DNA from: Lunularia cruciata
Taxonomy: Eukaryota > Streptophyta > Marchantiopsida > Lunulariales > Lunulariaceae
Assembly: GCA_948567375.1 (NCBI GenBank)
Contig: OX419755.1
Span: forward strand, 34,415,001 to 34,479,000
Length of the DNA stretch: 64,000 nucleotides
Reading direction: 5' to 3'
Translations under genes and position numbers: made by a program
Shown here: one piece after another, positions 47,117 through 59,352 of the stretch
Position numbering within the stretch: position 1 is the stretch's first letter
How the letters are laid out: every line of letters starts with the position of its first letter
The notes under the pieces: model-generated
Databases searched by the model: none
Seen by the model: the letters and a program-made list of their open reading frames with translations, nothing else
What the model was told of the DNA's origin: nothing

Positions 47117-49341
47117 TGTCGTACTTTCCTTTCCTCTCTCTGGGAACACACAGGGTGCCTAGCTGTGGAGACTACAGATCAGAGGCTAGAGGTAAACCGT
47201 AATGACTTGACAAAACACACATGTGATCCTTATTGCCGGAACTCTCCTTTCTCAGGACTAATATTCTTGCTATCAGGAAGGATAGTACCGGACAACCTGA
47301 CCTGTCATCACAACACACACTCTTGGTCTGCTGGTCATCACTTCCAACATAACCAAGGAGAAATACACAGCACTCCTAGAAGGAAATAATCTGAGCGCAA
47401 AGCCCGCACACCAATCCAAGCCAATTGGGCGTACAAATAGGCATACAAGTACAGAGAGGATCCAATCACAAGAAAAAGGCAACAACTCTCTGTACTTTCT
47501 GTCGGGAAAGAGCTTAAGAGCCTTTTTGCTCTGTCATCAAGCTCATTCCAACATGTACTCCAAGCCTCCTCCCATCTGTACTTCAAATCTCAACAAATTC
47601 CTACTTCATGTGGGGATTTTCTATGTCTTTTTGATGGGGAAAAGCATGCGCAGCTCATATGCAAGTAACTATTTCTTTATAGCTTGGATTCTAGTGATCT
47701 AGGATTCAATGGAAAGCCTGTAAGATAAGCTTTCCAATGATATAAAATACACTTCGATCAAATCACTACAAATCTCCTGAAAATCTCTCAAAGTTGGCCA
47801 GGGTTTTTCTTGGACTTCACCCTAATTTCAAAATCTTCTTTTTAGGGTTTGCTCCTGGTTCTTGGCAAATTTCCCCCAAATTTCTGATTCAGGAATACAC
47901 TTTGATCCTCACAAACACTCTGGCAACCTGAAACTCTCAGTCATAGTCACAAGACATGAGACTTGATATCCAATCAAGATGGAAGGAAAATTTGCTCTAC
48001 CGAGCTTATGACAATATTTTTAGCAGGATGTTTTGCATCAGATCTCACTCTGCACAGATCTAGAACCACCCTAATTTTCCACAATAGCTGTTTGTGTTTT
48101 TCTCTAACCTCATGCAAATTTTCGTAGTCTATAACAACTCCAGTATTTAGATGTGGATCAATTCCTGAGCTGGGCTAACTTGTGAGCTCTACAGACCCAG
48201 GTATACTTGATCCAAGATCCTGATTTCTCTATTTGAAGAATTCACATGAAACTTTCACATAGAGGAGCTAAACCTATCCACCAACAACTCTAGAAATTTT
48301 CATGAGGAAATTCGAACTGCAACTTGGGGAGTGACCAGAACTCCAAACCTGATCATTAGCTCTTCTCCAACACCTTACATCCCATAAGCTTCAACTTCAA
48401 TCAATGGCATCTGATTTGAGATTGACCCAAAACTAGAATTTATTGCGCTCAGTTCTGTAAGAACATTGTCTACTCTCTAATCCCACTGACAGATAGTAAA
48501 AAAGTCTGAAGAAACTCCCTCAATTGACTACTTTGTACTCCTGGGTATCAATTCAACCCCCCTTCACTCAATTGATCATATCACTCTTATACCCAGCTCA
48601 AATTGAGAGATTTCTATCTAAAAATTGTAGCCTGTTGTCTCTTCTTTCCAACCATGTCCTCCATTTCTCAAATGCCATCCTTGAACTCCCACAATGGTCA
48701 AAAAACTCCTGACTTTCCCCTTGAGACCCAAGTTCTTGCACATTTGTCTTTTACTCTTTTCACTTTTTGACAAATGGACCCCACAACTCCACCTTGAAGC
48801 TTATGAGCAAAATTTTAGGCATTCCCCAACTATAGAAGAACATAAATTGTCAAGTCCCAGACATTCTCATAAGTAAGCACTGGAAGGACGATAGGATGTG
48901 GGTTTCCCATCACCGACTCCACAAACACCACCCCGAAACGTGCTGCCAACCAATCCCGTAAGTCATCACGGTGTAAAATCTGAAGCCTGATGAGAAAAGG
49001 ATTTGGGAGTGACAGATCGGGAGCATGGGACATCTCATGCTCAAATGCTCCCTCCGATGATCTAATACTCGCTCTTTGCTACAACTCTCTCCCAACTTCT
49101 TTCTCTCCTCGAGACTCTCCAAACTAAAACACACCCGTCTCTCTACTCGCCCTCATCTTTATTCATCAGAGACCTCAAACATGATAAGATAGTAACTCAC
49201 GTGGCCAATCACATACATGTACAAAGATGGCTCACATGGCAACATCTCATCCGTCAGAACTAGCATGGAACCTACCCCACTAACGTGGAGATAAACTATG
49301 ATAAGTCACTTTTTACGGGCTACGCAAACCACAACACGACA
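47117..49341 (-). repeat. Unit E: 2.2-kb LTR-like insertion in B gag
   Basis: It is 2,225 bp on the minus strand, TGTCGTGTTGTGG to AAGTACGACA, with 6-bp inverted ends TGTCGT/ACGACA. Flanks are ACGA and ACGG (plus), which matches a 4-bp duplication of CCGT still single in element A. It is homologous to F and, in its last few hundred bases, to the 5' LTR remnant of element D (shared GCGATTGGA-type and TGATGACCAG words). No gag or pol. A solo giant LTR is the best reading. Confidence 0.75.
48830..49033 (-). CDS. Small ORF inside unit E (67 aa, related to element A leader ORFs)
   Basis: An intact ATG-to-stop ORF begins about 308 bases from the start of E. About half its residues match leader ORF 1 of element A: NPF near residue 12, R-D-D-L-R, FG, VM-x-NP-x-P, LPV, Y, W, and final IYVLL directly before the stop. 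Function unknown. Insertion F holds a decayed version. The ORF is preceded by a short AT-poor stretch; no promoter was identified. Confidence 0.55.
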   Translation of the reverse strand: MSHAPDLSLPNPFLIRLQILHRDDLRDWLAARFGVVFVESVMGNPHPIVLPVLTYENVWDLTIYVLL

Positions 49342-49345
49342 ACGA

Positions 49346-49529
49346 GTGCCTCTCCAAGTACTTCAATTGCAAGTATTGGGTTTTGAGACGGCTCTTCTTC
49401 TTGCATTGCTTGATCATTCCTGAGGATCTGCACTTGACTTTGTAATGTCTCCATGGTCATCTTAATCTCTCAAAATTCATTCAACATCCCTTGCATTCCT
49501 TGCACCAGCTCTTGCAATTGCAGATTCAT
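49346..49529 (-). pseudogene. Element B gag, N-terminal part
   Basis: ATG at 49529, with a TGA at the same codon as in A (A 917). A coiled-coil-like stretch follows (MTMETLQSQVQ) up to the point where unit E enters. Confidence 0.75.
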
Positions 49530-49562
49530 GGTTCCTACAACACTCAATTGCTAATGCTTACT

Positions 49563-49766
49563 TCAATATAGAGTCAATATGATCACTCTGGAAGGTGTAC
49601 AAATTATAGGGACTACCATTGGGACCTCAGAAGCTATCACTCATTGATAATATTCCTCACCAAAATTCCTAACCACAAAATCTCTAAACATCACTTTTGG
49701 TCTCACTACATAATGAATTTCTACTTGAGTGTTGAAAGGGAGAGGATTTGGGACATTCACATCCAT
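49563..49766 (-). pseudogene. Element B leader small ORF 2
   Basis: Counterpart of element A 623-826, with a CGA-to-TGA stop inside. The start and end codons are conserved. Confidence 0.6.
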
Positions 49767-49770
49767 AACA

Positions 49771-49992
49771 TCATAATAGAATGTAGATTGTCAAATCCCA
49801 CTCTTTATTGTATACCACCATACGTAGAATCACCGGGTTTGGTGAGTTCATCACCCTGTCCATGAATTCTACTCCAAAGTGATAAACTAGCAATACTCTC
49901 ATTTACTCACGTTGGATGTACATAAAATTAGTGTGGAATGGATTCAAGAATGGAAAGCTAGGTATGAGAAATTGTCCTCCCGGTACATCCAT
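49771..49992 (-). pseudogene. Element B leader small ORF 1
   Basis: Counterpart of element A 391-618, with one CAA-to-TAA stop. It ends IYILL and then TGA, as in A. Confidence 0.6.
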
Positions 49993-50116
49993 CCCATCCG
50001 CTCTCTAAAGTCCTTCCTAAGTCTAGCAATTACTCTATGTTCTCCACCTCAAATTACTCAATTTCAATAGTTCGTGTTCTTCCAAGAAGGGTTATCTACT
50101 CTCTTGGACTAACACT

Positions 50117-50128
50117 CGCTCCGGTACC
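50117..50128 (-). promoter_or_regulatory. Element B primer-binding site
   Basis: TGGTACCGGAGC lies one base inside the 5' LTR. It differs from the A site at two positions. Confidence 0.85.
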
Positions 50129-50129
50129 A

Positions 50130-50871
50130 TTGTAATACTCTAAGGACAAGAGAAGAGAGAAAACAAAGATTTCACACTCAATCATTTGATGCCCCAAAGG
50201 AGCACCTTCTCTTTATTATATAGACAAAGTGGATCTCCTTGAGGGAAGCTCCACCATAGAGATTAGGCACACAGATAGGTGACATGTTGGTCTTGGTCCT
50301 ATCTGGTTGATCAAACAAGCTTTGATTAGAGGGAATCTTTTAGGGAATCTTCTTGTAGGAATCTCATAATCACGTGATTGAGGTACTGTTTGAAAGCTCT
50401 CAACAAGAAAAAGTAGGGAGGAGGAAAGGCCAGCCTTTCATTTGTTTGGGGAGGAGGGGGAGGATCCACACATTTTTTAGGCCTAATTCATCCATGTAGG
50501 CCTCCAAAATTACCTTCAAAGATTTCAGGCATATTTCAATTCTTACTCTATTAGTAGAAGTTCCCTTTTGGTGATACCTCTTTCTGATTTGTTTAGTCCA
50601 TCATGTGTAACATCCTTCCAGATGTTACCAAAGCAATTCTCACCTTGAAATCATATGTTTAGCTATTAGTTCTAAATTTTTCAAGTCTATTTTGGTTTCT
50701 GCCTTATTAGTAGAAGTACTCTTTTGGTGATACTTCTATCTGATCTATTTTGACCATCTCTTTTGGTGATACTTCTATCTGATCTATTTTGACCATCATG
50801 AATAACATCATTTCAAATGTTACCAAACCAAATTTCACATCTAGATCATATGGCTAGCTCTTGTTATTACA
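50130..50871 (-). repeat. Element B 5' LTR, 742 bp
   Basis: TGTAATAA to GTATTACA on the minus strand. It contains an exact 39-bp tandem duplication (50719-50757 and 50758-50796) that is absent from B's own 3' LTR, so it arose after integration. Confidence 0.92.
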
Positions 50872-50876
50872 GTAGG

Positions 50877-52125
50877 TCAAAACATTGGTCACTAGTATGA
50901 CCAAATCTATTGCAATGGTCACATTGTCTTTGTGGTGGCTGTGATGCACTAGAGGTATCATATCTGCTGCCCTAAGTGCAATCTCTCTTGTGGTGAGGTC
51001 TGCCACAAATCCAACAAGCAACACCAACACTCATTGGCTGCTATTGACCTAAAAAAGAAGGTAAGGGTCTAGCTACACTAGGCCCTCCGCTTGCTTGATA
51101 GGATTTGGGATGTCCACTCTACCTTGAGAAACTAACATGAAATGGAGCACTCTACTGCATTCTAGAAGAAGTAATAATTGTGGATGAGGTCTCCCTACCA
51201 TATCTAGATATCACCACTCTCTCCTCCACCATGTTGAGCTCAATATGCTCAACCAAACCAAAGACTACTACAAAAGTAGGTGAAGTAGCATGTAACAATG
51301 TAGCATCATGTACTCCACATCATAACTCCTTATCCAAAATTCCATACCAAAATTAGACTGCTTTGGCCTCAGTAAATCCTTGAGTAAAATTGATCAGCCA
51401 TCTCATTTGAGTGTATGCCTCATGTTGGCTCTCTTCAACCTTCCATTGGAACTCTTGCAAGCTCCTCAGTTTGTCAAGTCCTACTCCTTGGTAGTTCTAC
51501 CTCAAACACTATAAGACGTCCACTATGGGGTTAAACCTTGGTACTACACCACCTCCTATAGTAGTATCTCCACTCATAGTAGCACCATCTCCAATAGATC
51601 CACCAATGCTACTAGAGCAAGAACTCATGGGTATTGCCAGTCTACCTCTAGAGATCAAGCCTAAAGTGATGGAGATATAGTTTGGAGACCAATTCTATCT
51701 CCATAGCTCAATCTCCTCCAAGTGAGCTCTATTGAACTCATGATATCCATCCATTGGTGGACCTTCCAAGTGCTAAAATAACCCCTTCCATGACATGAAG
51801 GACGTGAAAAAAGTTGGGTTCCACAACTATTATAAATCACACAACCTAGCAGACTTTTGGATGAAGTCATCACCTCAATGGTACCCACCATACCAAAGTA
51901 ACACCTTGGGTCTTTGGAGGCCCCATAAATCTTATTCATATCCCACAACAATGGTTGGGACACACCAAATGCACTCACAACTAAATAAGTTGTGTCAAAC
52001 TCCAACTTAGAGTCAATCTCCTCCCTCATTGGGACTTGAGATACAAACTGATATCGAGCACCACTCCAAGTAAAGTCACTACATACTATAATTTTATCTC
52101 CTCGGAAATCCCCAAAGAACTCCAT
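50877..52125 (-). pseudogene. Element D gag
   Basis: Minus-strand gag of an older gypsy element. The core includes FQWKVEESQHEAYTQMRWL (about 51440-51390). Two zinc knuckles lie near the end: a damaged CWICGRPHHKRDC (about 51010) and an intact CDHCNRFGHTSDQC (about 50900). Element B entered immediately after the second. Stops are frequent. Confidence 0.75.
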
Positions 52126-52242
52126 TGTGACAAATTAACTGTAAACTACAAACCACAACCATAACCACCGTAAGTACCCCGCTAAGAACACCACCAAGTG
52201 CCACCACCAACTAAACACCACCCACTAATGTAGCTCTAATTA

Positions 52243-53160
52243 TGAAAACTACACTAGGAGAAAGTGCAACCTGGAACTTGCAATCACAAAATGCACTCTC
52301 ACGATCTATAGGTCATTACTTCTTGCCTCATTGGAGAGAAAACAGGTAGGCTGACTGGTCATCACTCTAGCCTCACTATTGAGAGCACACTAGAGCACCA
52401 ACGCTTTAAAGTCAAGGCACCTCACACAAACATGGTGCACAAACAAGAAGCAAAGAATAGAGGGGGTCCAATCGCAAGAAGGCTAAAAAAAAACTCTCCA
52501 TCTCATAAATCAACATCGGATTGACTCTACCACCATTTGGCATTTGACATAATCAAAGTATCTATCTACTTCTTAAATCACGAGGATCACAAAGAATGGG
52601 ATCAAACTTCCTCTGGCCAAAATATGACATTAATCCTCCCCAAAATCTGATGTTAAATCTGAAATAAAATTTGATGTAAAATAAAATGTAAATCTCTAGA
52701 GTTGGTTGACCATCAAATCCTCCACTAAATCTCCACTCAAGTCAAATTGAAAGGATGTGGATCTTCAAATCTCTAATTCATGAGAATGGTTTTCCAACTC
52801 CACTTTCAATTTTGTCATTCAAGCTCAATTTGCACCAAATTGGTCCTACTTTCACATCTTGAGCTCAAAACAAACAATACCGCATGAAATTGACTCTATT
52901 CTCAAGGAAATTTGGCCAACTCCTCCGCACACCATCACTCTCAAGGAACTCTGAATCATGATCTAGATACCAATGATTGACCAAGCTTGGAGATACCATC
53001 AACACCCTCAATTCTTGCACCTGATTTCCCCTTGACAGCTCATTTCTTTAATGTAATCAGTTTGTTCTCAACTCAAATCACACTCAATCAGATCAGTATT
53101 TGATCTATCAATTAACAATCGCAAACAATTGAGCACTTATTATAGTCAAACCACACCCAC
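52243..53160 (-). repeat. Element D 5' LTR, truncated
   Basis: On the minus strand it ends TAGTTTTCA and is followed by TAATTAGAGCTAC (52230-52242), a worn initiator Met primer site, then D gag. Its last part resembles units E and F, which supports reading those as LTRs. The left limit near 53160 is approximate; the distal part is missing. Confidence 0.5.
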
Positions 53161-55434
53161 TCTAGCTAAGAGACTCCATGTGACACTTACCAACTTTATG
53201 TCCACCATAGCACGGGACTTGAAGGCTCAACGTTAGAGAAGGGAGCTCTTTGGGGTTGCATTCCAAAGGTATACCTCTAATTTCAACCTGGATCTCCACT
53301 CCAACGGTCCTGCTGAAAGCACACCTGACGGTGCAAACGGTGCAAGTGACGATGTGCACCACTACGTAATAAATATCCTGAACACAAAATTGTACTGTCA
53401 ACAAGTAATCTATAAGTAGCTGCCAAAATACCTTTGACTACCAACACTACTATTCTAGAGTCCGAGCAATCTAGATGCGACACCACAAATGACAAGATAG
53501 ATTAAAATGAAAGAAAAGCAAACAAAGGTACTCAAAACTAGTACTTTTTCTATCTTGCCTTGCACATTAACAACATTGATATATTTATATGAATCCAAGA
53601 CTCCATGCAAGTCATTTGCATTCTCCCGAGGCGGGGATAAGAGACTCAGGTTTGATAGAGCTAAATCTCGAGTATTAAAAGATATTTTGTATCTTCTCTA
53701 GTTAAAAGATTATTCAAGACATTTTTAATTTAGTTCATTTATTTTGATCCATAGACTGTCTGTTATTGAAAATACTCTTTCAAATCCACGATAGAATATG
53801 GTTTTAACAAGTGAAGCAAGTGGGGCGGAGTAAACCCAATAATACTCAAAAATTCGTAATACCGTTTACGTAATTAACATTGATGCTTTTCCTATAAAGA
53901 CTACCCTATACGTGAATCTTACTGTTTTAAAGAACAATTCAATGGCTGCCATATAGACATGGCAAGTCAAATCTGCAAAGGGTACTTTTGCAAATATCGG
54001 GTACCTTGAATAAATAGGCTGCAAAATGTAAGATGGACGTGCCAAGTCAAATTTGCAAAGGGTACCATCAAATATTTTGGCAAATATAAGGTACCCTGAC
54101 TTCAGGTCAAGTTTTAGCAATTAAATGTTCTGGCAAACTTGGGGTTCGATTATCGAATCCCAAGATAAGTCGAAGAGCCAAACATCGGGTACTTAAGTCT
54201 TTCACGGGTGGTTTTTATTTTGTTTTGCTTTTATCAGGCCCCGTGCTCTTTATCCCGTCTTGCACTCCTCGGTGCTTTGTGGTCCTCCTGTTCATACACG
54301 TGGCGGCCAAAGATCGTGCTGTAGGAATTACATGCGTTGTTCTGTCTCGGTCCTCGCTCCACTGTCTTGGACCTCGCGGGTTGAGGTGCATGAAATTGTG
54401 ACAAGTTGATAGCCAGGTATGCTACCAAATAATAGTCTGCGAACGTCTTCGTTGGCTGTGTATTACCACCAACTAAAAGTCCTCACTTGTGTATCCTATA
54501 TCCGTGCATGTGGTCCGAGGTGCTCTTGTAACCCTCCTTGGTTATACAAAGATTCTGCAGTTTGTCGAATAGAGTTCCGAGCCATATGTACGGGATTCAT
54601 TGTGGTGTACATTTCTTAGTACGTGTTCACAATACAGTGTTGGAAACCATTGGTGCGGATCAGTTTTGCAGAGGCCTCCCTCTTAATCGTGGTGATGAGG
54701 GAGCAGACATAGGTTGAGATGATTGAATTTTCTCAAAATAGATTCTTGAAGTATCTTTCCCACTCCTTCCTGAAGTACTCATACCGATGTACTCACTTCT
54801 CCGGCATCTATTGAGGATAGAAAGTCAAGCGTCAACTGCGTGTAGAACACCTATTGACTGGATAATTCAAAGTAAGATTTGGTCTTCCATAGTGCCCGCT
54901 TTCTCTCAGAAACTAAGTCCTAAAGGCACTTTACGAAGTCCCAAAGGGGGCAAAAGCAACAATATTCCAAATGTGAGACATACGGATGCAAATTGGGGTG
55001 AGGAGGGAATATTAGCATTTCGATTCTTTATTGTTTCCACCAGCGAGTCTACCCTTCTGTCTTAAGTACGACATGGAACTAAAATTTGCGTATATCTGGG
55101 TTTGCATTTTCTCGAAAGACATAGATGAGTCCAACCAACTTAATTTTCAAAGAAATGGGCCTAGATTCACTCTCCGGAGGGGATGGCTGGCTGGACCGTC
55201 TACTTAAATAGTCTATTGGATTTCTGATACTACTTCGAGTTCACCATATATCTTCTCGAGGCACACAACCCTAAGCACCTTACAAATGGAAAATATATTC
55301 CCTTCTCACATGCAATATAAGGATTTGTGCTCCATAATCTGATCTTAAATGTGTTCCAGCGGGCTTCCACGGCAATTATTGATTAATCTTATCTTTCAGC
55401 AATGTTTTTCGTGGAGAGAAGGTTCCAAAACCGG
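53161..55434. other. Unassigned sequence left of the FAD gene
   Basis: No gene recognised. About 53950-54110 holds two diverged copies of an 82-bp unit (each with AAGTCAAAT-Y-TGCAAAGGGTAC). A hairpin (GGGTTCGA-TTA-TCGAA-T-CCC) lies near 54133. The right end should contain the 3' UTR of the FAD monooxygenase. Confidence 0.35.
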
Positions 55435-58400
55435 TTACAGTACCCTTCTGCCATTCTCCACTGGTTTGCTTTGAGGGAGTGTCCGACTCTTAGGCTTCCA
55501 GTGAATAGATTCAGGATCGCCTGATGGATTTTCAGGGTACTGACAAGTCCAATCCAGAAATTGGTTCAACCTCTGTATGCGTTCCTGCTGTGTAAGGTCT
55601 TTCGTCCACGCGGGCATGAATTCCTCTTGTTCTGTGAGCTCACTGGCATACTCATGAATAATCTTGATCCTCTCGGAGCGCAACTCCTCAAATCTGCACG
55701 ACAGAAGGTCGATCAGGTTACTAGAAATGCGATTCTCAATTTAATCGCACAGCACTTCAAGTTTCTAAACCAATCAATTTCACATAGTTCCAGGTCTCTC
55801 GTATCATTTCGACGTTGAGCATAAATTGTTAATTCCGGCAACTACCAGTATTTCAAGATTAAAAACTGCCCAGACGGTTGTGATGTCACATGCGCGGGGA
55901 TGTGTATATACGGATCTACCATATATGTTATGCATAGGTACCAGCCATAGCACACTTCCCGACTTTGTTCTGGACTCTCGCTCGAAAGACACATGATTCT
56001 GGGCCCTGATGGTGATTCTTCAACCACGTTTCAGATTGAACTGGATTGCTTCTTAGACTAAAAATGTGACGAGACGATCATCACTGTGGAATCTGAAAGT
56101 GGAAGAGGTGACAATGTAATCGTGCTGACTTAGTTCTAACTTTCCACCTACATTACGTTACGTTACATGCGTCTTCCCATCCTTAAAGCCTTAGGACTCG
56201 TATAGGATTCCTCCTGCCGATTTCATATCCCGGTACCGCGTAATAAAAGTAACGGGTATTTCAAAAGAGTGTTCATCAAGACTGTACGCGTGTTTACACC
56301 AAAATTATTGATGTTCATACTGGTGGAGGATCTAGATGCATTCTCTCTCTGCGATCTCGGAACAAAGGCTAACTCCATATTCTTGGATGTCAGTGCTATC
56401 ATTCTTCTCAAATCGCAATTTATCAGGTCGTCTCTTCGTAATTTCAGGTCCACGCTCCAACTCCCCTATCAGCCAATTGACTCTTACCAATAACCGGTAT
56501 CCAACAACGTGAAAGACCGTACTCTAAACAGGAAGAGAATTAGAATTAAGCTTCAGGTGGCCGAACACCAATAAAGGGACCCTACAGAGGGAAGTATGTA
56601 CAACTGCGAACCTCTTTACAGCTTGAGGTATAGCTCCAGACGGATCCGGGGTCTTGAAAGCCTCTCCGAGCAAAAGCGTCAGTTGATGCGCATCTTCAAA
56701 GGCGGTCCGAGCTCCCATTCCAAGAGCCGAGTACATAGCATGTGCGGCTGCGTTAACATGTCAAGGACATGCTAGATTCAGTGAAGATTCAGACATACTA
56801 GTAAGTTGTGAGGCGTCCATCTTACAGTATTAAACACTTCAACGCGCGCAGCTACTTACATTGTACAAAACAAAGATAGCAGTTCCATGGAAATTTGTAG
56901 TCCAAGAATCCAAGCCATCATCAGAGGTTTGAGGGAGAGAGTTGTAATCCCGGATTTTGATCCTACACCTGTTTATTAACTATGGAATATTTTCAGCTCT
57001 CTCAATGTTCACATAAGAATGCCGTTGCTGTGGAAGACCTGCATTGATTACTGCGAATAACGTGCTGGGAGTATGATATGTATGTATGAGCTGGGAGTTC
57101 ACGCGATACCGGCCACCATCATTCAAAGAGATATTTCATAGATTCTGAGGTTATAGCGAACCATCAGCGGTGGAATTACTCAACAAGCCTGAAAGCATCT
57201 GTTTTACGTAAGAGGGAGAAAATTGACCTACCGTCTCCAATGAGCAAGGCATGACCATCAGCATCACTCCACTTATCGAGTGGAGCACGATCCATAGACC
57301 TTCGTTCATATATAAGCGCCGGGTCAGTGGCCTGTATAGCATCTCGCAAATCGTCCCATCCAGGCAAGTCTAAATGTCCCAGAGCACGCTCCTTCGATAA
57401 TACTTTGTCCTTCGTGCTCTCCCTCTGCCGAAAGTCTTCCGCGAGGCTTCCATCTCGATCAAGAACTCTTAGAAGCCAGAGAACATATCCGTGACCTGCA
57501 TCACCAGTTGCGAAATATGAATAATCTAGTAAGTCCCAGTGGGCTTCAGATTGGTGGTCACTTTCAGAGACCTTCTAGCTCATTCTAGTCGAATTGAAGG
57601 TCGCAAGTCTTGGAAGGAATTCGGATCCATGGTCGGTGGCCAGCGAAATGGATCGACAAGTGGAGGAAGGCAATTATGGGTACCCAAGTCACTTATGTAG
57701 GCAACGATGTGACCATCTGCACTGTGCAGCATGTGAACCTCCCCTTCAGCGTACTTGAATATTCTGCATCACGTTGGCAATCGGACATTAATATATACGG
57801 GAGTAGCATCTCCAGCAGCTCTTGCAAAGCTGGGTGCACGAATGATGAGGGCAAGGATATTATCATGCTGTATGCACGTCTAGAAAATAATTTTCATCTT
57901 AGCTAGGAGTCTCATGTACGTTAATATTAGGTTGAAGCAGTAAGGTGTAAATTCCATCCATCTGCGTAGGACGTGTCTAAATTGAATTACTGAGGAACAC
58001 AAGGAATTCCGACCTTGATTGCAAAATTTTGAAGATATGAATATTGAAACTATTGAACCCTATACACTTACTTTCCACCCGGATTGTGGAGCAAAGCATT
58101 CCAGTTGACGAAGTTAACGTAACGCGGAGCGTCTCCTATCATTTGCTTCCGCATGTTAGACCACAAACCATCAGCTCCAATCACAATCTTTGCTCTCACT
58201 GCTCTACGCTTCTTTTCATTCTCTTTCCCCACCAGAAATTCAGCGTCGACCGATCGACCATCCTGCTATACACGTACAGATCCAACTTCATGAACACTCA
58301 ACTAGGCATTTTCACTGGGAGCCATTCTCATATCATTTACATGAATCATTAACGGATACTCTCATGACAGAATGGATGTCTTCCAGCATATCGTAATTAA

Positions 58401-59352
58401 TGGACTCTTTTTGAGTCCTCTACTTGATTATAATATCCACTAAAATGTCTGTTTCTTACATCTTGGGTTCTTTTAAGCAGCATTGCACTCACTTTACATG
58501 AAATCTAGAACATACTGGAACAAATGGACTGCAAGACATCAGGTTTTGAACCGCTGACCTCCGTTAGCTTGTAGTTCATAAATCGATGATTGCAGTGGAT
58601 GTAGGAGTCTTTTAGCTGTCCAGCCAGAAGCTCCTGAGAAAAGCGCCAACCGATCATGAAGAATTCTCCGGTTTTGTGTCCAACAGGAATGACTGTCTGT
58701 TGCTTTCCTGGTTCGCGTATAATATGCTTAACTTCCGACTCCAAACCAAGGTCATACATCTGCTTAGCTAGGCCGGGTTTGATCGCGTCCACCGCACGCA
58801 TTCCTGTTCCAACTCACGTAGTACAACGACCAACTTCAGTTTCATGAGTGCCGTAACGTCATTAACATTCTTCATCCTGCCAATAAATGTCATCTTGCAT
58901 CTTTTGGTCGAGGAATTCACACCCCTCAATATCGTTGTATTATAGCTAGCTACGAATCTAGAGATATCAAACATATGCTCATTTGCTGAGGAAATGGCTA
59001 CAATATACATGTCTCCATATATATGATACACAAGAGTCTACCAACCAACTTTTCAACTATCATTTAGCTTAGTCCTAGTTTACTTGCAAGCACCGAACTA
59101 GAGAATTTGAAAATCGATACAAGTGCAATGTGGACAGTTTATGACAGACACTCATGCGGTCTGAATAAGATAAGGGGGCATGCCATTTAGGGCCATAGAG
59201 ATGGCCGTAGCTGAGTCTGTGCGGAGTGCATCTGCTTTCTCAAATACGTGGGCTTCGATCCCTCGCTCGTGGAGCCCAACAGCAAGTGCTAGTCCTGACA
59301 GACCGCCTCCAGCGATCGCAACATCAACCTCCAGAAGGTCATCCTGATTCAT
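55435..59352 (-). CDS. FAD-dependent monooxygenase, seven exons, 443 aa
   Basis: A PHBH-fold flavoprotein hydroxylase, which would use FAD and NAD(P)H to insert one oxygen into an aromatic or isoprenoid-type substrate; substrate unknown. Exons 5' to 3': 59184-59352, 58559-58803, 58072-58262, 57684-57721, 57232-57525, 56612-56747, 55435-55693. Phases agree at every junction and the total is exactly 444 codons including TAA. Motifs: GGGLSGLALAVGLHERGI (ADP-binding Gly-x-Gly, residues about 16-32), IGADG (second FAD motif), and IGDAAHAMYSALGMGARTAFEDAHQL (FAD ribityl motif, split across the exon 5-6 junction). No transit peptide, so probably cytosolic. Intron 1 needs a GC donor (AATG|GCATGC). 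The start of exon 5 could instead be GT-CAC slightly downstream. Otherwise intact. Confidence 0.9.

Larger units (their letters stand above)
38302..50871 (-). mobile_element. Element B: chromovirus, second copy of A family, nested in D
   Basis: Full outline on the minus strand: 5' LTR 50130-50871, primer site 50117-50128, leader ORFs, gag, pol, polypurine tract, 3' LTR from 42819 ending at 38302. Target duplication GTAGG (50872-50876) and ATAGG (38297-38301), one transition apart. It interrupts D gag just after the zinc knuckles. B itself carries two insertions: unit E in gag and element C in the 3' LTR. Confidence 0.92.

Noticed and set aside
54125-54160. T-arm-like hairpin suggesting a tRNA
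   Set aside because: The hairpin is nearly a full inverted repeat, and no acceptor, D or anticodon arms can be folded around it.
55435-59352. Zeaxanthin epoxidase as the specific product
   Set aside because: Only the general FAD monooxygenase motifs are present; no transit peptide, no FHA domain, and the length is too short.
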